NCBI RefSeq assembly: GCF_001425025.1
Contig: NZ_LMDE01000012.1
Span: forward strand, 62,101 to 126,100
Origin: Nocardioides sp. Root122
Lineage (GTDB): Bacteria; Actinomycetota; Actinomycetes; Propionibacteriales; Nocardioidaceae
Reading direction: 5' to 3'
Length of the DNA stretch: 64,000 nt
The translations under genes were made by a program, and so were the position numbers. The notes beneath the pieces were generated by a model. The model was not told the origin of the DNA and searched no databases. It was given only the letters and a program-made list of their open reading frames with translations. Shown here piece by piece: positions 24,834 to 34,776 of the stretch. Position 1 is the first letter of the stretch; the number at the start of each line of letters is the position of its first letter.

Positions 24834-26608
24834 CGGGGCGGCCTGACGCGCCGCTGCCCCCCGCGTGGCCCGACCGGGCCGCCTGGGGCACCGCGCCCTC
24901 CCTCCGTGCCTGGCAGCAGTCGGCGGTGGACCTCTACCAGGCCCGCCAGCCGCAGGACTTCCTCGCCGTGGCGACTCCGGGCGCCGGCAAGACGACCTTC
25001 GCGCTGACCGTCGCGGCCGACCTGCTCAGCCGTCGCATCGTCGACCGGATCACCGTCGTCGCGCCGACCGAGCACCTCAAGAGCCAGTGGGCCGAGGCGG
25101 CGGCGCGGGCCGGCATCCCGATCGACCCGACGTACTCCGCCGGCAAGGGCCGCACCTCCGACGACTACGTCGGCATCGCCGTCACCTACGCCGGCGTCGG
25201 GGTCAACCCGTTGGCGATGCGGATCCGCACCGAGCGCTTCAAGACGCTCGTCATCCTCGACGAGATCCACCACGCCGGCGACGCGCTGTCGTGGGGCGAG
25301 GGCGTGCGCGAGGCGTTCGACCCCGCCACCCGCCGGCTCGCGCTCACCGGCACGCCGTTCCGCTCCGACATCAACCCGATCCCGTTCGTGAGCTACGCGC
25401 CCGGTGACGACGGGATTCCCGTCTCCTCGGCCGACTTCACCTACGGCTACGCGCACGCGCTCGCCGACCACGTCGTGCGACCGGTCCTGTTCATGGCCTA
25501 CTCGGGCGAGATGCAGTGGCGCACGCGGGCCGGCGACGAGGTCGTCGCCCGGCTCGGCGAGCCGCTCACCAAGGACATGCACGCCCAGGCGCTGCGCACC
25601 GCGCTCGACCCCAAGGGCTCGTGGATCCCGGCGGTGCTGCAGGCGGCCGACCGGCGCCTGTCGGAGGTACGCCGCCACGTGCCCGACGCGGGCGGGCTCG
25701 TCATCGCCGGTGACCAGGACACCGCCCGTGCCTATGCCGCGCTGCTCAAGAAGATCAGCGGCGAGGCGCCGACCGTCGTGCTGTCCGACGAGAAGGGCTC
25801 CTCGAAGAAGATCGAGAAGTTCACCCACTCCGAGGACCGCTGGATGGTCGCGGTCCGGATGGTGTCCGAAGGTGTCGACGTGCCCCGGCTGGCCGTCGGC
25901 GTGTGGGCCACGACGGTCTCCACGCCCCTCTTCTTCGCGCAGGCCGTCGGCCGATTCGTGCGAGCCAGGTCGCGCGGCGAGACCGCGTCGGTGTTCCTGC
26001 CGTCGGTGCCGCACCTGCTGGAGTTCGCCTCCGACATGGAGGCCCAGCGCGACCACGTGCTCGGCCGCCGGGTGAGCGACGAGGACGACATCTTCGCCGC
26101 CGAGGAGGGCCTGCTCGCAGCGGCCAACGCCGAGGACGCCGCGTCGGGCGAGCTCGAGATGTCGTGGGAGGCGCTCGGCTCGACCGCTTCGTTCGACCAC
26201 GTGCTCTACGAGGGCGCGCAGTTCGGCCACTCCGGCGAGGTGCACGTCGGGTCCGAGGAGGAGATGGACTTCCTCGGCATCCCGGGCCTGCTCGAGGCCG
26301 ACCAGGTGCGCGAGCTGCTGCACTCACGGCAGAGTGAGCGGGCGCGCAAGCAGAAGAGCGAGGGCGGGGGCGACCGCGTCGTCGACTCCGTCGAGCAGCT
26401 CACCACCCATCAGCAGCTCGGCGTGCTGCGCCGCGAGCTCAACGGGCTGGTGGCCGCGTGGCACCACCGCACCGGGCAGGCGCACGGCATCACCCACTCC
26501 GCCCTCCGCAAGGAGTGCGGCGGTCCGCCGGCCGCGGTCGCCAACGCCGAGCAGCTGCACGAGCGGATCAACCGGATCCGCGAGTGGGCGATGCGCCAGT
26601 CGTCCTGA
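24830..26608 (+). CDS. DEAD/DEAH-box superfamily 2 helicase
   Basis: A 592-residue helicase starting with GTG inside the DUF3039 stop (GTGA). Motif I is TPGAGKT (residues 49-55), motif II DEIHH, motif III TGTPF, and motif VI QAVGRFVRAR, which place it among ResIII/RAD25-like SF2 enzymes. The C-terminal ~180 residues are an unassigned acidic, helical region. No nuclease or methylase partner is adjacent, so it is not a restriction subunit. It probably translocates on double-stranded nucleic acid; the substrate is unknown. Confidence 0.88.
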   Translation: MTGRPDAPLPPAWPDRAAWGTAPSLRAWQQSAVDLYQARQPQDFLAVATPGAGKTTFALTVAADLLSRRIVDRITVVAPTEHLKSQWAEAAARAGIPIDPTYSAGKGRTSDDYVGIAVTYAGVGVNPLAMRIRTERFKTLVILDEIHHAGDALSWGEGVREAFDPATRRLALTGTPFRSDINPIPFVSYAPGDDGIPVSSADFTYGYAHALADHVVRPVLFMAYSGEMQWRTRAGDEVVARLGEPLTKDMHAQALRTALDPKGSWIPAVLQAADRRLSEVRRHVPDAGGLVIAGDQDTARAYAALLKKISGEAPTVVLSDEKGSSKKIEKFTHSEDRWMVAVRMVSEGVDVPRLAVGVWATTVSTPLFFAQAVGRFVRARSRGETASVFLPSVPHLLEFASDMEAQRDHVLGRRVSDEDDIFAAEEGLLAAANAEDAASGELEMSWEALGSTASFDHVLYEGAQFGHSGEVHVGSEEEMDFLGIPGLLEADQVRELLHSRQSERARKQKSEGGGDRVVDSVEQLTTHQQLGVLRRELNGLVAAWHHRTGQAHGITHSALRKECGGPPAAVANAEQLHERINRIREWAMRQSS

Positions 26609-26613
26609 GATCA

Positions 26614-26666
26614 GATTTCGACGCGCCGTCGCGACCTCGCAGGCTCGGTCACGGGCTTGCTCAACC
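26614..26666. repeat. REP-like palindromic element, long variant
   Basis: Runs from GATTTCGACGCGCC to GCTCAACC, with ends that match the reverse complement of the element at 787-819 (GGTTTCGA...TCAACC). It is longer (53 nt) and lies between the helicase and the IclR gene. Membership in the same family is likely but the interior differs. Confidence 0.35.
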
Positions 26667-26716
26667 TCCCGACACACGCGGTGCGCGACTTCGTCGCGTC
26701 CCACTAGTGTCGTGAC

Positions 26717-27352
26717 ATGCCCGCGGAGACCTCGCAGACCCTCGACCGCGGCCTGCGGGTGCTCAAGGTGCTGGCCGACAGTCCCGAGGGACTCACCGTC
26801 ACCGAGCTCTCCGGCCGGCTCGCGGTCAACCGCACCGTGGTCTACCGGCTGATCAGCACGCTGGAGCAGCACGGCCTGGTGCGGCGCGACGCGCGCTCCC
26901 GGCTCTTCGTAGGGCTCGGCGTCCTGCAGCTGGCCAGCGCGGTGCAGCCGCTCCTGCGCGACCTGGCGATGCCGGTGCTGCGCTCGCTGGCCGAGTCGAT
27001 CGGGTCGACGGCGCACCTCACCGTGGCGGACGGCGACGAGGCCCTGGCGCTCGCGGTGGTGGAGCCGACGTGGACCGACTTCCACGTGGCCTACCGGGTC
27101 GGCGCCCGCCACGCGCTGTCCCAGGGCGCGGCCGGCAAGGCCATCACGCTGCTCGACGGGGGCGAGTCGACGTACGCCGTGACGAGCGGCGAGCTGCAGA
27201 GCGGGGCGCGCGGCCTGGCCGCGCCCGTGCGTGGCGTCGAGGGCCTGCGCGCGAGCGTCGGCATCGTCACCCTCGACGGGGCCATCGACGAGTCGGTCGT
27301 GGCGCCGCAGGTGATCGCGGCCGCGGCCGAGGTCGCCCAGCGGCTGCGCTGA
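26717..27352 (+). CDS. IclR family transcriptional regulator
   Basis: A 211-residue regulator with an N-terminal winged helix (TLDRGLRVLKVLADSPEGL, TVTELSGRLAVNRTVVYRL) and the IclR effector domain (AHLTVADGDEALALAVVEP, then SQGAAGKAI). It is a little shorter than the usual ~250 residues at the C-terminus. A TAGTGT box at 26705-26710 lies exactly 6 nt before the ATG. IclR proteins often control aromatic catabolism, and 4-hydroxyphenylpyruvate dioxygenase lies 0.6 kb downstream, so a role in tyrosine degradation is possible. Confidence 0.9.
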   Translation: MPAETSQTLDRGLRVLKVLADSPEGLTVTELSGRLAVNRTVVYRLISTLEQHGLVRRDARSRLFVGLGVLQLASAVQPLLRDLAMPVLRSLAESIGSTAHLTVADGDEALALAVVEPTWTDFHVAYRVGARHALSQGAAGKAITLLDGGESTYAVTSGELQSGARGLAAPVRGVEGLRASVGIVTLDGAIDESVVAPQVIAAAAEVAQRLR

Positions 27353-27380
27353 GGGGTCACCCCGCGCGGGACGTGCATGA

Positions 27381-29165
<1,785 letters not shown>

Positions 29166-29202
29166 CGAGCAGCGGCGTCGGGCTGCCCCCGGTCGATCAC
29201 CG

Positions 29203-29269
29203 GGGGTAGTCCAGTGGCGAGTGGCTGACCACCCGCCGTCTCGGCAGCCAGTGGTCACTGGACTACCTC
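29203..29269. repeat. 67-nt structured hairpin repeat, unit 1
   Basis: Outer stem GGGGTAGTCCAGTG with the complementary last 14 nt (one G-U), a symmetric 5-nt internal loop, inner stem TGGCTG/CAGCCA and a 17-nt apical loop. It begins 37 nt after the hpd stop. Unit 2 (29301-29367) has the same length and layout. Confidence 0.8.
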
Positions 29270-29300
29270 GGCTGCGGGGTCGTCGTACCCCGGCCTGCTG

Positions 29301-29367
29301 GGGGTAGTCCACCGGGTTCTGGTCGTCCCGCGGCCGGTGGGGCAGCCACTTGGCGGTGGACTACCCC
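29301..29367. repeat. 67-nt structured hairpin repeat, unit 2
   Basis: Outer stem GGGGTAGTCCACCG pairs perfectly with the last 14 nt. The internal loop, inner stem (TGGTCG/CAGCCA, imperfect) and 17-nt apical loop match unit 1 position by position. Stem positions 12:56 and 13:55 differ from unit 1 by compensating changes. It ends 44 nt before the next start codon. Confidence 0.8.
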
Positions 29368-29411
29368 GGGACGCGGGATGACAGCCCGCGCCCGGGTGGC
29401 AGGCTGGGCCC

Positions 29412-30206
29412 ATGATGATCCGACCGGCCGAGCTGGCCGCGATCAAGGCCGGCACCATCGACCTCGCCTTCCGGCGGTGGGCGAAGCCGCGGGTGGTGGT
29501 CGGCACGCGGATGCGCACCGGGGTCGGCCTCATCGAGGTCACCTCGGTCGAGCAGGTGAGCCTGGGCCAGCTGCGGGCCGAGGACGCCAGGCGGGCCGGT
29601 GCGCCGTCGCTCGCCGCGCTCAAGCAGGCACTGGCAGCGCGGCCCGACGACCCGACGTGGCGCATCGGGGTGGCCTACGCCGGACCCGATCCGCGCGAGG
29701 CGCTCCGGTCCACCGTCCCCGACGCTGACGAGATCGCCGCGATCAACGCGCGGCTGGACCGCCTCGACGCGTCGTCGGCCCACGGTCCGTGGACGCGGGC
29801 GACCCTCGACCTGATCGACCTCAACCCGACGGTCCGGGCACCCGACCTGGCGGCACAGGTCGGCCGGGAGACCCCGGACTTCAAGAAGGACGTCCGCAAG
29901 CTCAAGGAGCTCGGGCTGACCGAGTCCCTGGCGATCGGCTACCTGCTCTCGCCTCGCGGCGAGGCGGTCGTCGACGCCGGGCTGCCCGCCCCGCGGGTGC
30001 GCGCGCCGCGGGAGCAGGGCACCCAGCTGCCGAGGTCCATCGGGGCGCCGGCGACGCGCGCCCTCCGCGAGGCCGGGGTCACCACGCTGGAGCAGGTGGC
30101 GACGTACTCGGCCGAGCAGCTGGCCGCGATGCACGGCGTCGGGCCGATCGCGATCGCCCGGCTGCGCGAGGCCCTGGGCGAGCAGGGCATCACCCTGGCT
30201 GGCTAG
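29412..30206 (+). CDS. ASCH/PUA-like N-terminal and helix-hairpin-helix C-terminal protein
   Basis: A 264-residue protein of no named family. The first ~100 residues (DLAFRRWAKPRVVVGTRMRTG, GLIEVTSVEQV) resemble ASCH domains, a PUA-like RNA-binding fold. The middle ~110-185 looks like a winged helix (TLDLIDLNPTVRAPDLAAQV). The end (EAGVTTLEQVATYSAEQLAA, HGVGPIAIARLREAL) is a helix-hairpin-helix. The combination suggests nucleic-acid binding (inference). ATG at 29412 or 29415; a CAGGCT box lies 6 nt upstream. Its stop overlaps the stop of the convergent miniprotein gene. Confidence 0.7.
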   Translation: MMIRPAELAAIKAGTIDLAFRRWAKPRVVVGTRMRTGVGLIEVTSVEQVSLGQLRAEDARRAGAPSLAALKQALAARPDDPTWRIGVAYAGPDPREALRSTVPDADEIAAINARLDRLDASSAHGPWTRATLDLIDLNPTVRAPDLAAQVGRETPDFKKDVRKLKELGLTESLAIGYLLSPRGEAVVDAGLPAPRVRAPREQGTQLPRSIGAPATRALREAGVTTLEQVATYSAEQLAAMHGVGPIAIARLREALGEQGITLAG

Positions 30207-30307
30207 AGCGGCGCACCGTCGCAGCAGTTGGCCTTCATGTGGCAGTGCGGGCACAGCCACCGTGTGGAGATCGGGTCGAACTCTTTCCCGCAGAAGTCGC
30301 ACGGCAT
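30203..30307 (-). CDS. 34-residue zinc-ribbon-like miniprotein
   Basis: A very short gene with coherent coding: N-terminus MPCDFCGKEFDP, then WLCPHCHMKANCC. Two CxxC knuckles 13 residues apart plus a further Cys pair make a minimal zinc ribbon. A TAGCGT box (minus strand, 30315-30320) lies 7 nt before the ATG, which fits a leaderless start like many neighbours. Its TAG overlaps, in antisense, the stop of the upstream plus-strand gene. Such ribbons usually bind nucleic acid or act as protein adaptors. Confidence 0.7.
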   Translation of the reverse strand: MPCDFCGKEFDPISTRWLCPHCHMKANCCDGAPL

Positions 30308-30352
30308 GGGCGCGACGCTAGTACGCCGCGCCCATCCCGGGCCGTACGACAC

Positions 30353-31633
30353 TCAGGCCAGGTCGCCGACGAGCTCGCTCTCGGCCTCGGTCACGCTGTG
30401 CGGGGCGGGTGCCGATGCGAGGGCCCGGCCGATGGTCCGCGAGCCCGCGGCCACGATGACCACGCCGACGGTGACCGCTGCCGCGCCGAACCAGAACGGT
30501 GCGTGCAGGTCGACGTTCTCCGCCAGCTTCAGCGCGACCCAGGGGCCGACGGCGCCGCCGGTAAAGCGGACGAAGGAGTACGCCGCGGACGCGACCGGGC
30601 GCTCGACGGGCGCGGCCCCCATCACGGCCTCGGTGACGAGGGTGTTCGTGACGCCGAGGAAGGCGCCCGCGGCGATGATGCCGCCGGTCACGACGGTCTC
30701 GTGCGCGGCGCCGAGCGCCATGACCGCAAGGTCGATCGCGAAGAGGGCGAGCACCGCGATGAGGCTCGGCAGCGTGCCGAAGCGCCGCTGCAGGACGGGC
30801 GCGAGCCACACGGACGTCACGGCGAGGAGCACGCCCCAGCCGAAGAACGTCCAGCCGATGCCCATGATCGAGTACGTCGGCAGCGCGAACGGCCCGGCGG
30901 CCATGAGCGTGAAGAAGCCGAGGTTGTAGAAGATCGCGACGAGCGCGAGCAGCAGCAGGGCCCGGTGCCGCAGGGCGCGGAACGGGTCGAGCAGCGACGT
31001 ACGACGCCCCGCCGGGGGAGTGGACGGGAGGAAGAACGCCGTGGCGACCAGGGCGACCGTCATCAGCACGGAGACCCCGAAGAACGGGCCCCGCCACGAG
31101 ATCCCGCCGAGGAGACCGCCGATCAGCGGGCCGGAGGCGATGCCGAGGCCGAGCGCAGCCTCGAACAGGATGATGGCCTGGCCCACCGGGCCGGCCGAGG
31201 CGCTGACGATGGTGGCCAGCGCCGTGGCCACGAAGAGGGCGTTGCCCAGGCCCCAGCCGGCGCGGAAGCCGATCACCGCGCCGACGCTGCCGGACGTGCC
31301 GGCCAGCGCGGCCGACACGATGATCAGCGCCAGGCCGGCGAGCAGCGTGCGCTTGGGGCCGATGCGGCTGGAGACGACGCCGGTCACGAGCATCGAGACA
31401 CCCATCACCGCCATGTAGCTGGTGAAGAGCAGTGACACCTGGCTGGGGGTGGCGTCGAGCTGGGCAGCGATCTCCTTGAGGATCGGGTCCACGAGGCCGA
31501 TGCCCATGAAGGCGATGACGCACGCGAAGGCCACGGCCCACACGGCGCGCGGCTGCCGCAGGAGCGACGGGGCCTCGGGCGCGGAGCCGGCCGACGGGCT
31601 GGCGGTGCTGGAGGGGGTGGTCGGGCTGGTCAC
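30353..31633 (-). CDS. MFS transporter (drug efflux type)
   Basis: A 426-residue protein with twelve predicted spans and a Ser/Pro/Thr-rich cytoplasmic N-terminus. The first-half loop SRIGPKRTLLAG is the MFS motif A region, and the VDPILKEI start and GFRAGWGLGNALF segment match DHA1-type exporters. It is translated from an ATGA/GTGA-type overlap with the MarR gene, so both form one operon; MarR-controlled drug or toxin efflux is the usual arrangement. Confidence 0.9.
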   Translation of the reverse strand: MTSPTTPSSTASPSAGSAPEAPSLLRQPRAVWAVAFACVIAFMGIGLVDPILKEIAAQLDATPSQVSLLFTSYMAVMGVSMLVTGVVSSRIGPKRTLLAGLALIIVSAALAGTSGSVGAVIGFRAGWGLGNALFVATALATIVSASAGPVGQAIILFEAALGLGIASGPLIGGLLGGISWRGPFFGVSVLMTVALVATAFFLPSTPPAGRRTSLLDPFRALRHRALLLLALVAIFYNLGFFTLMAAGPFALPTYSIMGIGWTFFGWGVLLAVTSVWLAPVLQRRFGTLPSLIAVLALFAIDLAVMALGAAHETVVTGGIIAAGAFLGVTNTLVTEAVMGAAPVERPVASAAYSFVRFTGGAVGPWVALKLAENVDLHAPFWFGAAAVTVGVVIVAAGSRTIGRALASAPAPHSVTEAESELVGDLA

Positions 31634-32076
31634 GGGGTGGGGTCCTCCTGAGGGCTCGGTGCGGGGTGCAGGTCGAGGACGTCCCGGAGCACCGAGACGG
31701 CGGTCGCGACCTCCTCGGCGGTGTGGTGGGTGGCGGCCAACCGGCTGGTGACGAGCGCGGCGTTGGCCTGGCGGATGCGTGCCAGCTCGGCGCTCCCGGC
31801 GTCGGTGAGCACGACGACGTGGGCGCGCCCGTCGGTCGGGTGCGGCTCGCGGCCGACGAGGCCCTGCCCCTCCAGTGCCCTGACCGTCGCAGTCATGGTC
31901 GGCTGGCTGCAGCGGTCGGCGGCCGCGAGGGCCGTCACGCCCGTGGGTCCGTGCTCGTCGAGCAGCGACAGGGTCCGCGCCCCAGCAGGGTGCTCGACCT
32001 CGCGGCGGACCGCGCGCGTCAGGCGCGAGGCCAGGACCACGAGGTCGCTGGCGAGGGTGGAGAGGTCGTCGGTCAC
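31630..32076 (-). CDS. MarR family transcriptional regulator
   Basis: A 148-residue regulator with the MarR winged helix (GVTALAAADRCSQPTMTATV, then GLVGREPHPTDGRAHVV wing with the conserved D-R). It is the first gene of a two-gene operon with the MFS exporter. A perfect 19-bp palindrome lies 12 nt upstream of its GTG and is the obvious autorepression site. Ligand release would induce efflux. Confidence 0.93.
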   Translation of the reverse strand: MTDDLSTLASDLVVLASRLTRAVRREVEHPAGARTLSLLDEHGPTGVTALAAADRCSQPTMTATVRALEGQGLVGREPHPTDGRAHVVVLTDAGSAELARIRQANAALVTSRLAATHHTAEEVATAVSVLRDVLDLHPAPSPQEDPTP

Positions 32077-32087
32077 CCCGGCATAAT

Positions 32088-32106
32088 TACATAGGGAACC
32101 TATGTA
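32088..32106. promoter_or_regulatory. MarR operator palindrome
   Basis: TACATAGG-GAA-CCTATGTA: a perfect 8+8 bp inverted repeat with a 3-bp spacer, 12-30 nt upstream of the marR-type start. An AT-rich TAATTA next to it on the minus strand could be the -10, so binding would block RNA polymerase. It also lies 14 nt beyond the lysE stop. Confidence 0.85.
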
Positions 32107-32119
32107 TTCCCCGTGCTGT

Positions 32120-32719
32120 TCAGTGCGCGAGCAGTCCGACGCCCAGCGCGCCCATGACCACGGCGATCGCGGAGTCCAGCACCCGCCACGCGGCCGGGCG
32201 GGCGAAGAGGCCGCGGAGCAGGCGGGCGCCGTAGCCCAGGCCGAAGAACCACATCAGGCTCGCGAGCAGCGTGCCCGCCAGGAACCACCAGCGGTCGGTG
32301 CCGAAGCTGTTGGCCACGGTGCCGAGCATGAGGACCGCGTCGAGGTAGAAGTGCGGGTTGAGCCAGGTCAGCGCGAGCGTCAGGACCACCGCCCGACCCG
32401 GCGTCAGCACGGCGCCCTCGCCGGTGTCGAGCTGCGACGGTCGCCAGGCCCGCATCGCGGCGTGGATGCCGAAGGCGATCAGGTAGAGGCCGCCGAGCGC
32501 CTGGGCCACCGGCAGGACGCCGGGCCAGCGCTCGAGCACGACGCCCAGGCCCGCCACGCCCGCCGTGATCGCCACGACGTCGGAGAGCAGGCACGTCAGC
32601 ACGATCGGCAGCACGTGCTCCCCGCGGATCCCCTGCCGGAGCAGGAACGCGTTCTGGGCGCCGACGGCGACGATGAGGGCGAGACCGGTGAGCAGACCGG
32701 TGAGTGCGACGTGGAACAT
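32120..32719 (-). CDS. lysE: LysE family basic amino-acid exporter
   Basis: A 199-residue membrane protein of the LysE/ArgO type, with the signature GLALIVAVGAQNAFLLRQG at the N-terminus and TWLNPHFYLDAVLM in the middle; five to six spans. It exports L-lysine and/or L-arginine when internal levels are too high. A TAGAGT box on the minus strand lies 6 nt before the ATG. Its usual activator gene lysG is at 33767 on the other strand, not directly adjacent as in Corynebacterium. Confidence 0.93.
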   Translation of the reverse strand: MFHVALTGLLTGLALIVAVGAQNAFLLRQGIRGEHVLPIVLTCLLSDVVAITAGVAGLGVVLERWPGVLPVAQALGGLYLIAFGIHAAMRAWRPSQLDTGEGAVLTPGRAVVLTLALTWLNPHFYLDAVLMLGTVANSFGTDRWWFLAGTLLASLMWFFGLGYGARLLRGLFARPAAWRVLDSAIAVVMGALGVGLLAH

Positions 32720-32771
32720 GCCTCAACTCTAGGAAGCGTCAAGCCCTCAATCCAGCGAAGTATTTTCATGA

Positions 32772-32795
32772 ATCATAAGAACTCGTAAGTATGAT
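32772..32795. promoter_or_regulatory. candidate LysG/LysR-type site upstream of lysE
   Basis: ATCATA (32772-32777) and TATGAT (32790-32795) form a perfect inverted repeat with a 12-nt spacer, in the most AT-rich stretch of the region and about 50-75 nt upstream of lysE. Spacing and placement fit a LysR-type activator site. No binding data; inference only. Confidence 0.4.
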
Positions 32796-32916
32796 GGTGC
32801 TCACGCACGTCGCGTCGCATTTCGAAATCGTGAGATCCCGACCGCGTGTGCTCCCGCTCACATATCGTCGTGCCGGGCTCATGGCCCGTGACCGCATCTG
32901 CCAAGGAGGCCACGCG

Positions 32917-33720
32917 ATGCACCGTGATGCCAGGAGAGCCGGCGGGCTCGCGACGATCCTCGTCGTGGCGCTGACGGCGTGCGGTCCGGCGGGGGACGGC
33001 GGAGAGCGCGCCGAGGGCGCCGCCGCCGCGTCGGACAAGGAGCAGCTCCGCGGCATGGTCGAGCAGGTCGACGCGATGAAGCTCGTCGAGTGGCACGGCC
33101 AGCTCCTCACGGCCAACCCGGACAGCGGTGGCAAGCAGATCTTCGAGCTGAGCGGCCGGTTCGATCCGGGGTCGGGCTCCAGCACCCTGGCCATGGACTC
33201 CATGCTCGACGGCGAGGTCCAGCAGGTCGACTACGTCGTCGTCGACGGCCGCACCTACTTCAACAGCGACGACTGGGGTGCCAGCGCTGCGGGCTGCTAC
33301 GTGGACATCACCGGGGACGCCTCGCGCAGCTGGGCCCTCCCGCAGGACCTCGACCCGAGGTGGTCGGTGAGCAGGGCGCGGGCGGTCAAGCCCATCGGTA
33401 GCGGCGTGTCGGTCGACGTGCCGGGCTCCCGGCTCATCGACGGACTGCCGCGCGGGCTCTTCCAGGGCGTGCCCGCTGCCGTGGACAAGGTCAAGGTGAG
33501 GGCCATCGTGAAGCCCCACGGGCCGCTCGTCGAGGTCGCCGTCGACGTTGCGGGCATGTGGGGCCACGTCCCGCCGGAGGCACTCGCAGGCTTCGACACC
33601 CGGCGGTCGGGGTGGTGGGCGATGACGATGCGGGAGTCGAGCGACGACGCCCCCATCGCGGAGCCCAAGCACGTGTTCGACAACAAGATCACCGCCCCGA
33701 GCCAGTGCAAGCGCGCCTGA
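32917..33720 (+). CDS. lipoprotein, paralogue 1 (LppX/LprG-like fold suspected)
   Basis: A 267-residue protein with a lipoprotein signal (lipobox region ALTAC). AAGGAGG lies 8 nt before the ATG at 32917. The body (EWHGQLLTANPDSGG, IFELSGRF, VDYVVVDGRTYFNS, then GWWAMTM near the end and SQCKRA at the terminus) is about 50% alike to the protein at 34777. The order of strands recalls LppX_LprAFG lipid-binding lipoproteins of actinobacteria, but that is a judgement from pattern only. Two Cys (GCY and QCK) probably form a disulfide. It sits between lysE and lysG, which are usually adjacent. Confidence 0.75.
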   Translation: MHRDARRAGGLATILVVALTACGPAGDGGERAEGAAAASDKEQLRGMVEQVDAMKLVEWHGQLLTANPDSGGKQIFELSGRFDPGSGSSTLAMDSMLDGEVQQVDYVVVDGRTYFNSDDWGASAAGCYVDITGDASRSWALPQDLDPRWSVSRARAVKPIGSGVSVDVPGSRLIDGLPRGLFQGVPAAVDKVKVRAIVKPHGPLVEVAVDVAGMWGHVPPEALAGFDTRRSGWWAMTMRESSDDAPIAEPKHVFDNKITAPSQCKRA

Positions 33721-33766
33721 TGCGCGAGGCGCCCGACACGGTGCGACGGGGGAGCACCGTCTCGCC

Positions 33767-34678
33767 GTGACCGACCTGACCCAGCTCGACCCGGTGGCGT
33801 TGCGCACGCTCTCGGTCGCGGTGCGCCTCGGCACCTTCGAGGCCGCGGCGCGCGAGCTGCACGTGACGCCCTCCGCGGTGAGCCAGCGGATCAAGGCCCT
33901 GGAGACCCGCATCGGCCGCGTGCTGCTGCACCGGGTCAAGCCGCTGGAGCCCACCGAGGCCGGGCTGGTGCTGGTGCGGCTCGCCACGCAGACCGCGATC
34001 CTCGAGCGCGAGGCGGTGGCCGAGCTCGTCGAGGAGACCGACGCGGGGGCGACGGCGTACACCTCCCTGCCGATCGCGGTGAACGCGGACGCGCTCTACG
34101 GCTGGTTCGTCGACGCGCTCGCCGAGGTGCAGTCACGCCACCGCGTGGTGTTCGAGGTCGTCCGTGAGGACCACACGCGTACGGCGGAGCGGTTGCGACG
34201 CGGCGAGGTGGTGGCAGCCATCACCGGGGAGCCCAAGCCCGTTCCCGGCTGTCGCGTGGTGCGCCTCGGGCGGTTGCGCTACGCAGCGGTGGCGACCGCC
34301 GACTTCCACGCTGCGCACTTCGCCGACGGCGTCGGGTCCGCGACGCTCGCCGAGGCGCCGATCGTGGCCTTCGACCGCAACGACTCGCTCCAGCACGACT
34401 TCGTCCGCAGGGTCACCCGGCGCCACCTCGCTCCGCCGGCGACGTACCTGCCGTCGGTGCGCGAGTTCGACCGCGCCATCCGCGTGGGGATGGGCTGGGG
34501 ACTGCTTCCGGAGTCCGACGTCGCCGCCGAGCTCGAGGACGGCTCCCTCGTCGAGCTGGTCCCCGGTCGCCGGCCCGAGGTGGCCCTGTTCTGGCAGCAC
34601 TGGCGCCTCGGCTCGACCCTCGTGGCTGACCTCACCGAGGAGGTCGTGGTCGCGGCGCGGCGGTGGATGGCGTCCTGA
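33767..34678 (+). CDS. lysG: LysR family regulator of the LysG/ArgP group
   Basis: A 303-residue LysR-type regulator. The helix-turn-helix reads GTFEAAARELHVTPSAVSQR. The effector domain has the LysG/ArgP-like strands LPIAVNADALYGWF and VVAAITGEPKPVPGCRVVRLG. This group activates lysE or argO in response to lysine, arginine or histidine. The GTG at 33767 follows 46 nt after the lipoprotein stop. The divergent partner lysE is 1 kb away, with one lipoprotein gene in between. Confidence 0.88.
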   Translation: MTDLTQLDPVALRTLSVAVRLGTFEAAARELHVTPSAVSQRIKALETRIGRVLLHRVKPLEPTEAGLVLVRLATQTAILEREAVAELVEETDAGATAYTSLPIAVNADALYGWFVDALAEVQSRHRVVFEVVREDHTRTAERLRRGEVVAAITGEPKPVPGCRVVRLGRLRYAAVATADFHAAHFADGVGSATLAEAPIVAFDRNDSLQHDFVRRVTRRHLAPPATYLPSVREFDRAIRVGMGWGLLPESDVAAELEDGSLVELVPGRRPEVALFWQHWRLGSTLVADLTEEVVVAARRWMAS

Positions 34679-34776
34679 ACGGATCCGTGATTCGCCTGAC
34701 AGGCCACGAAACCGGCCCCTAGGCTGCCGGGCGGGATGGGCACGGAGCTCGTCACGGATCGGATCGGGGACACCCT

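Noticed and set aside
24830..26608. Restriction or phage-defence helicase
   Set aside because: No methylase, nuclease or other defence gene is adjacent; the partner is DUF3039, which occurs in housekeeping contexts.
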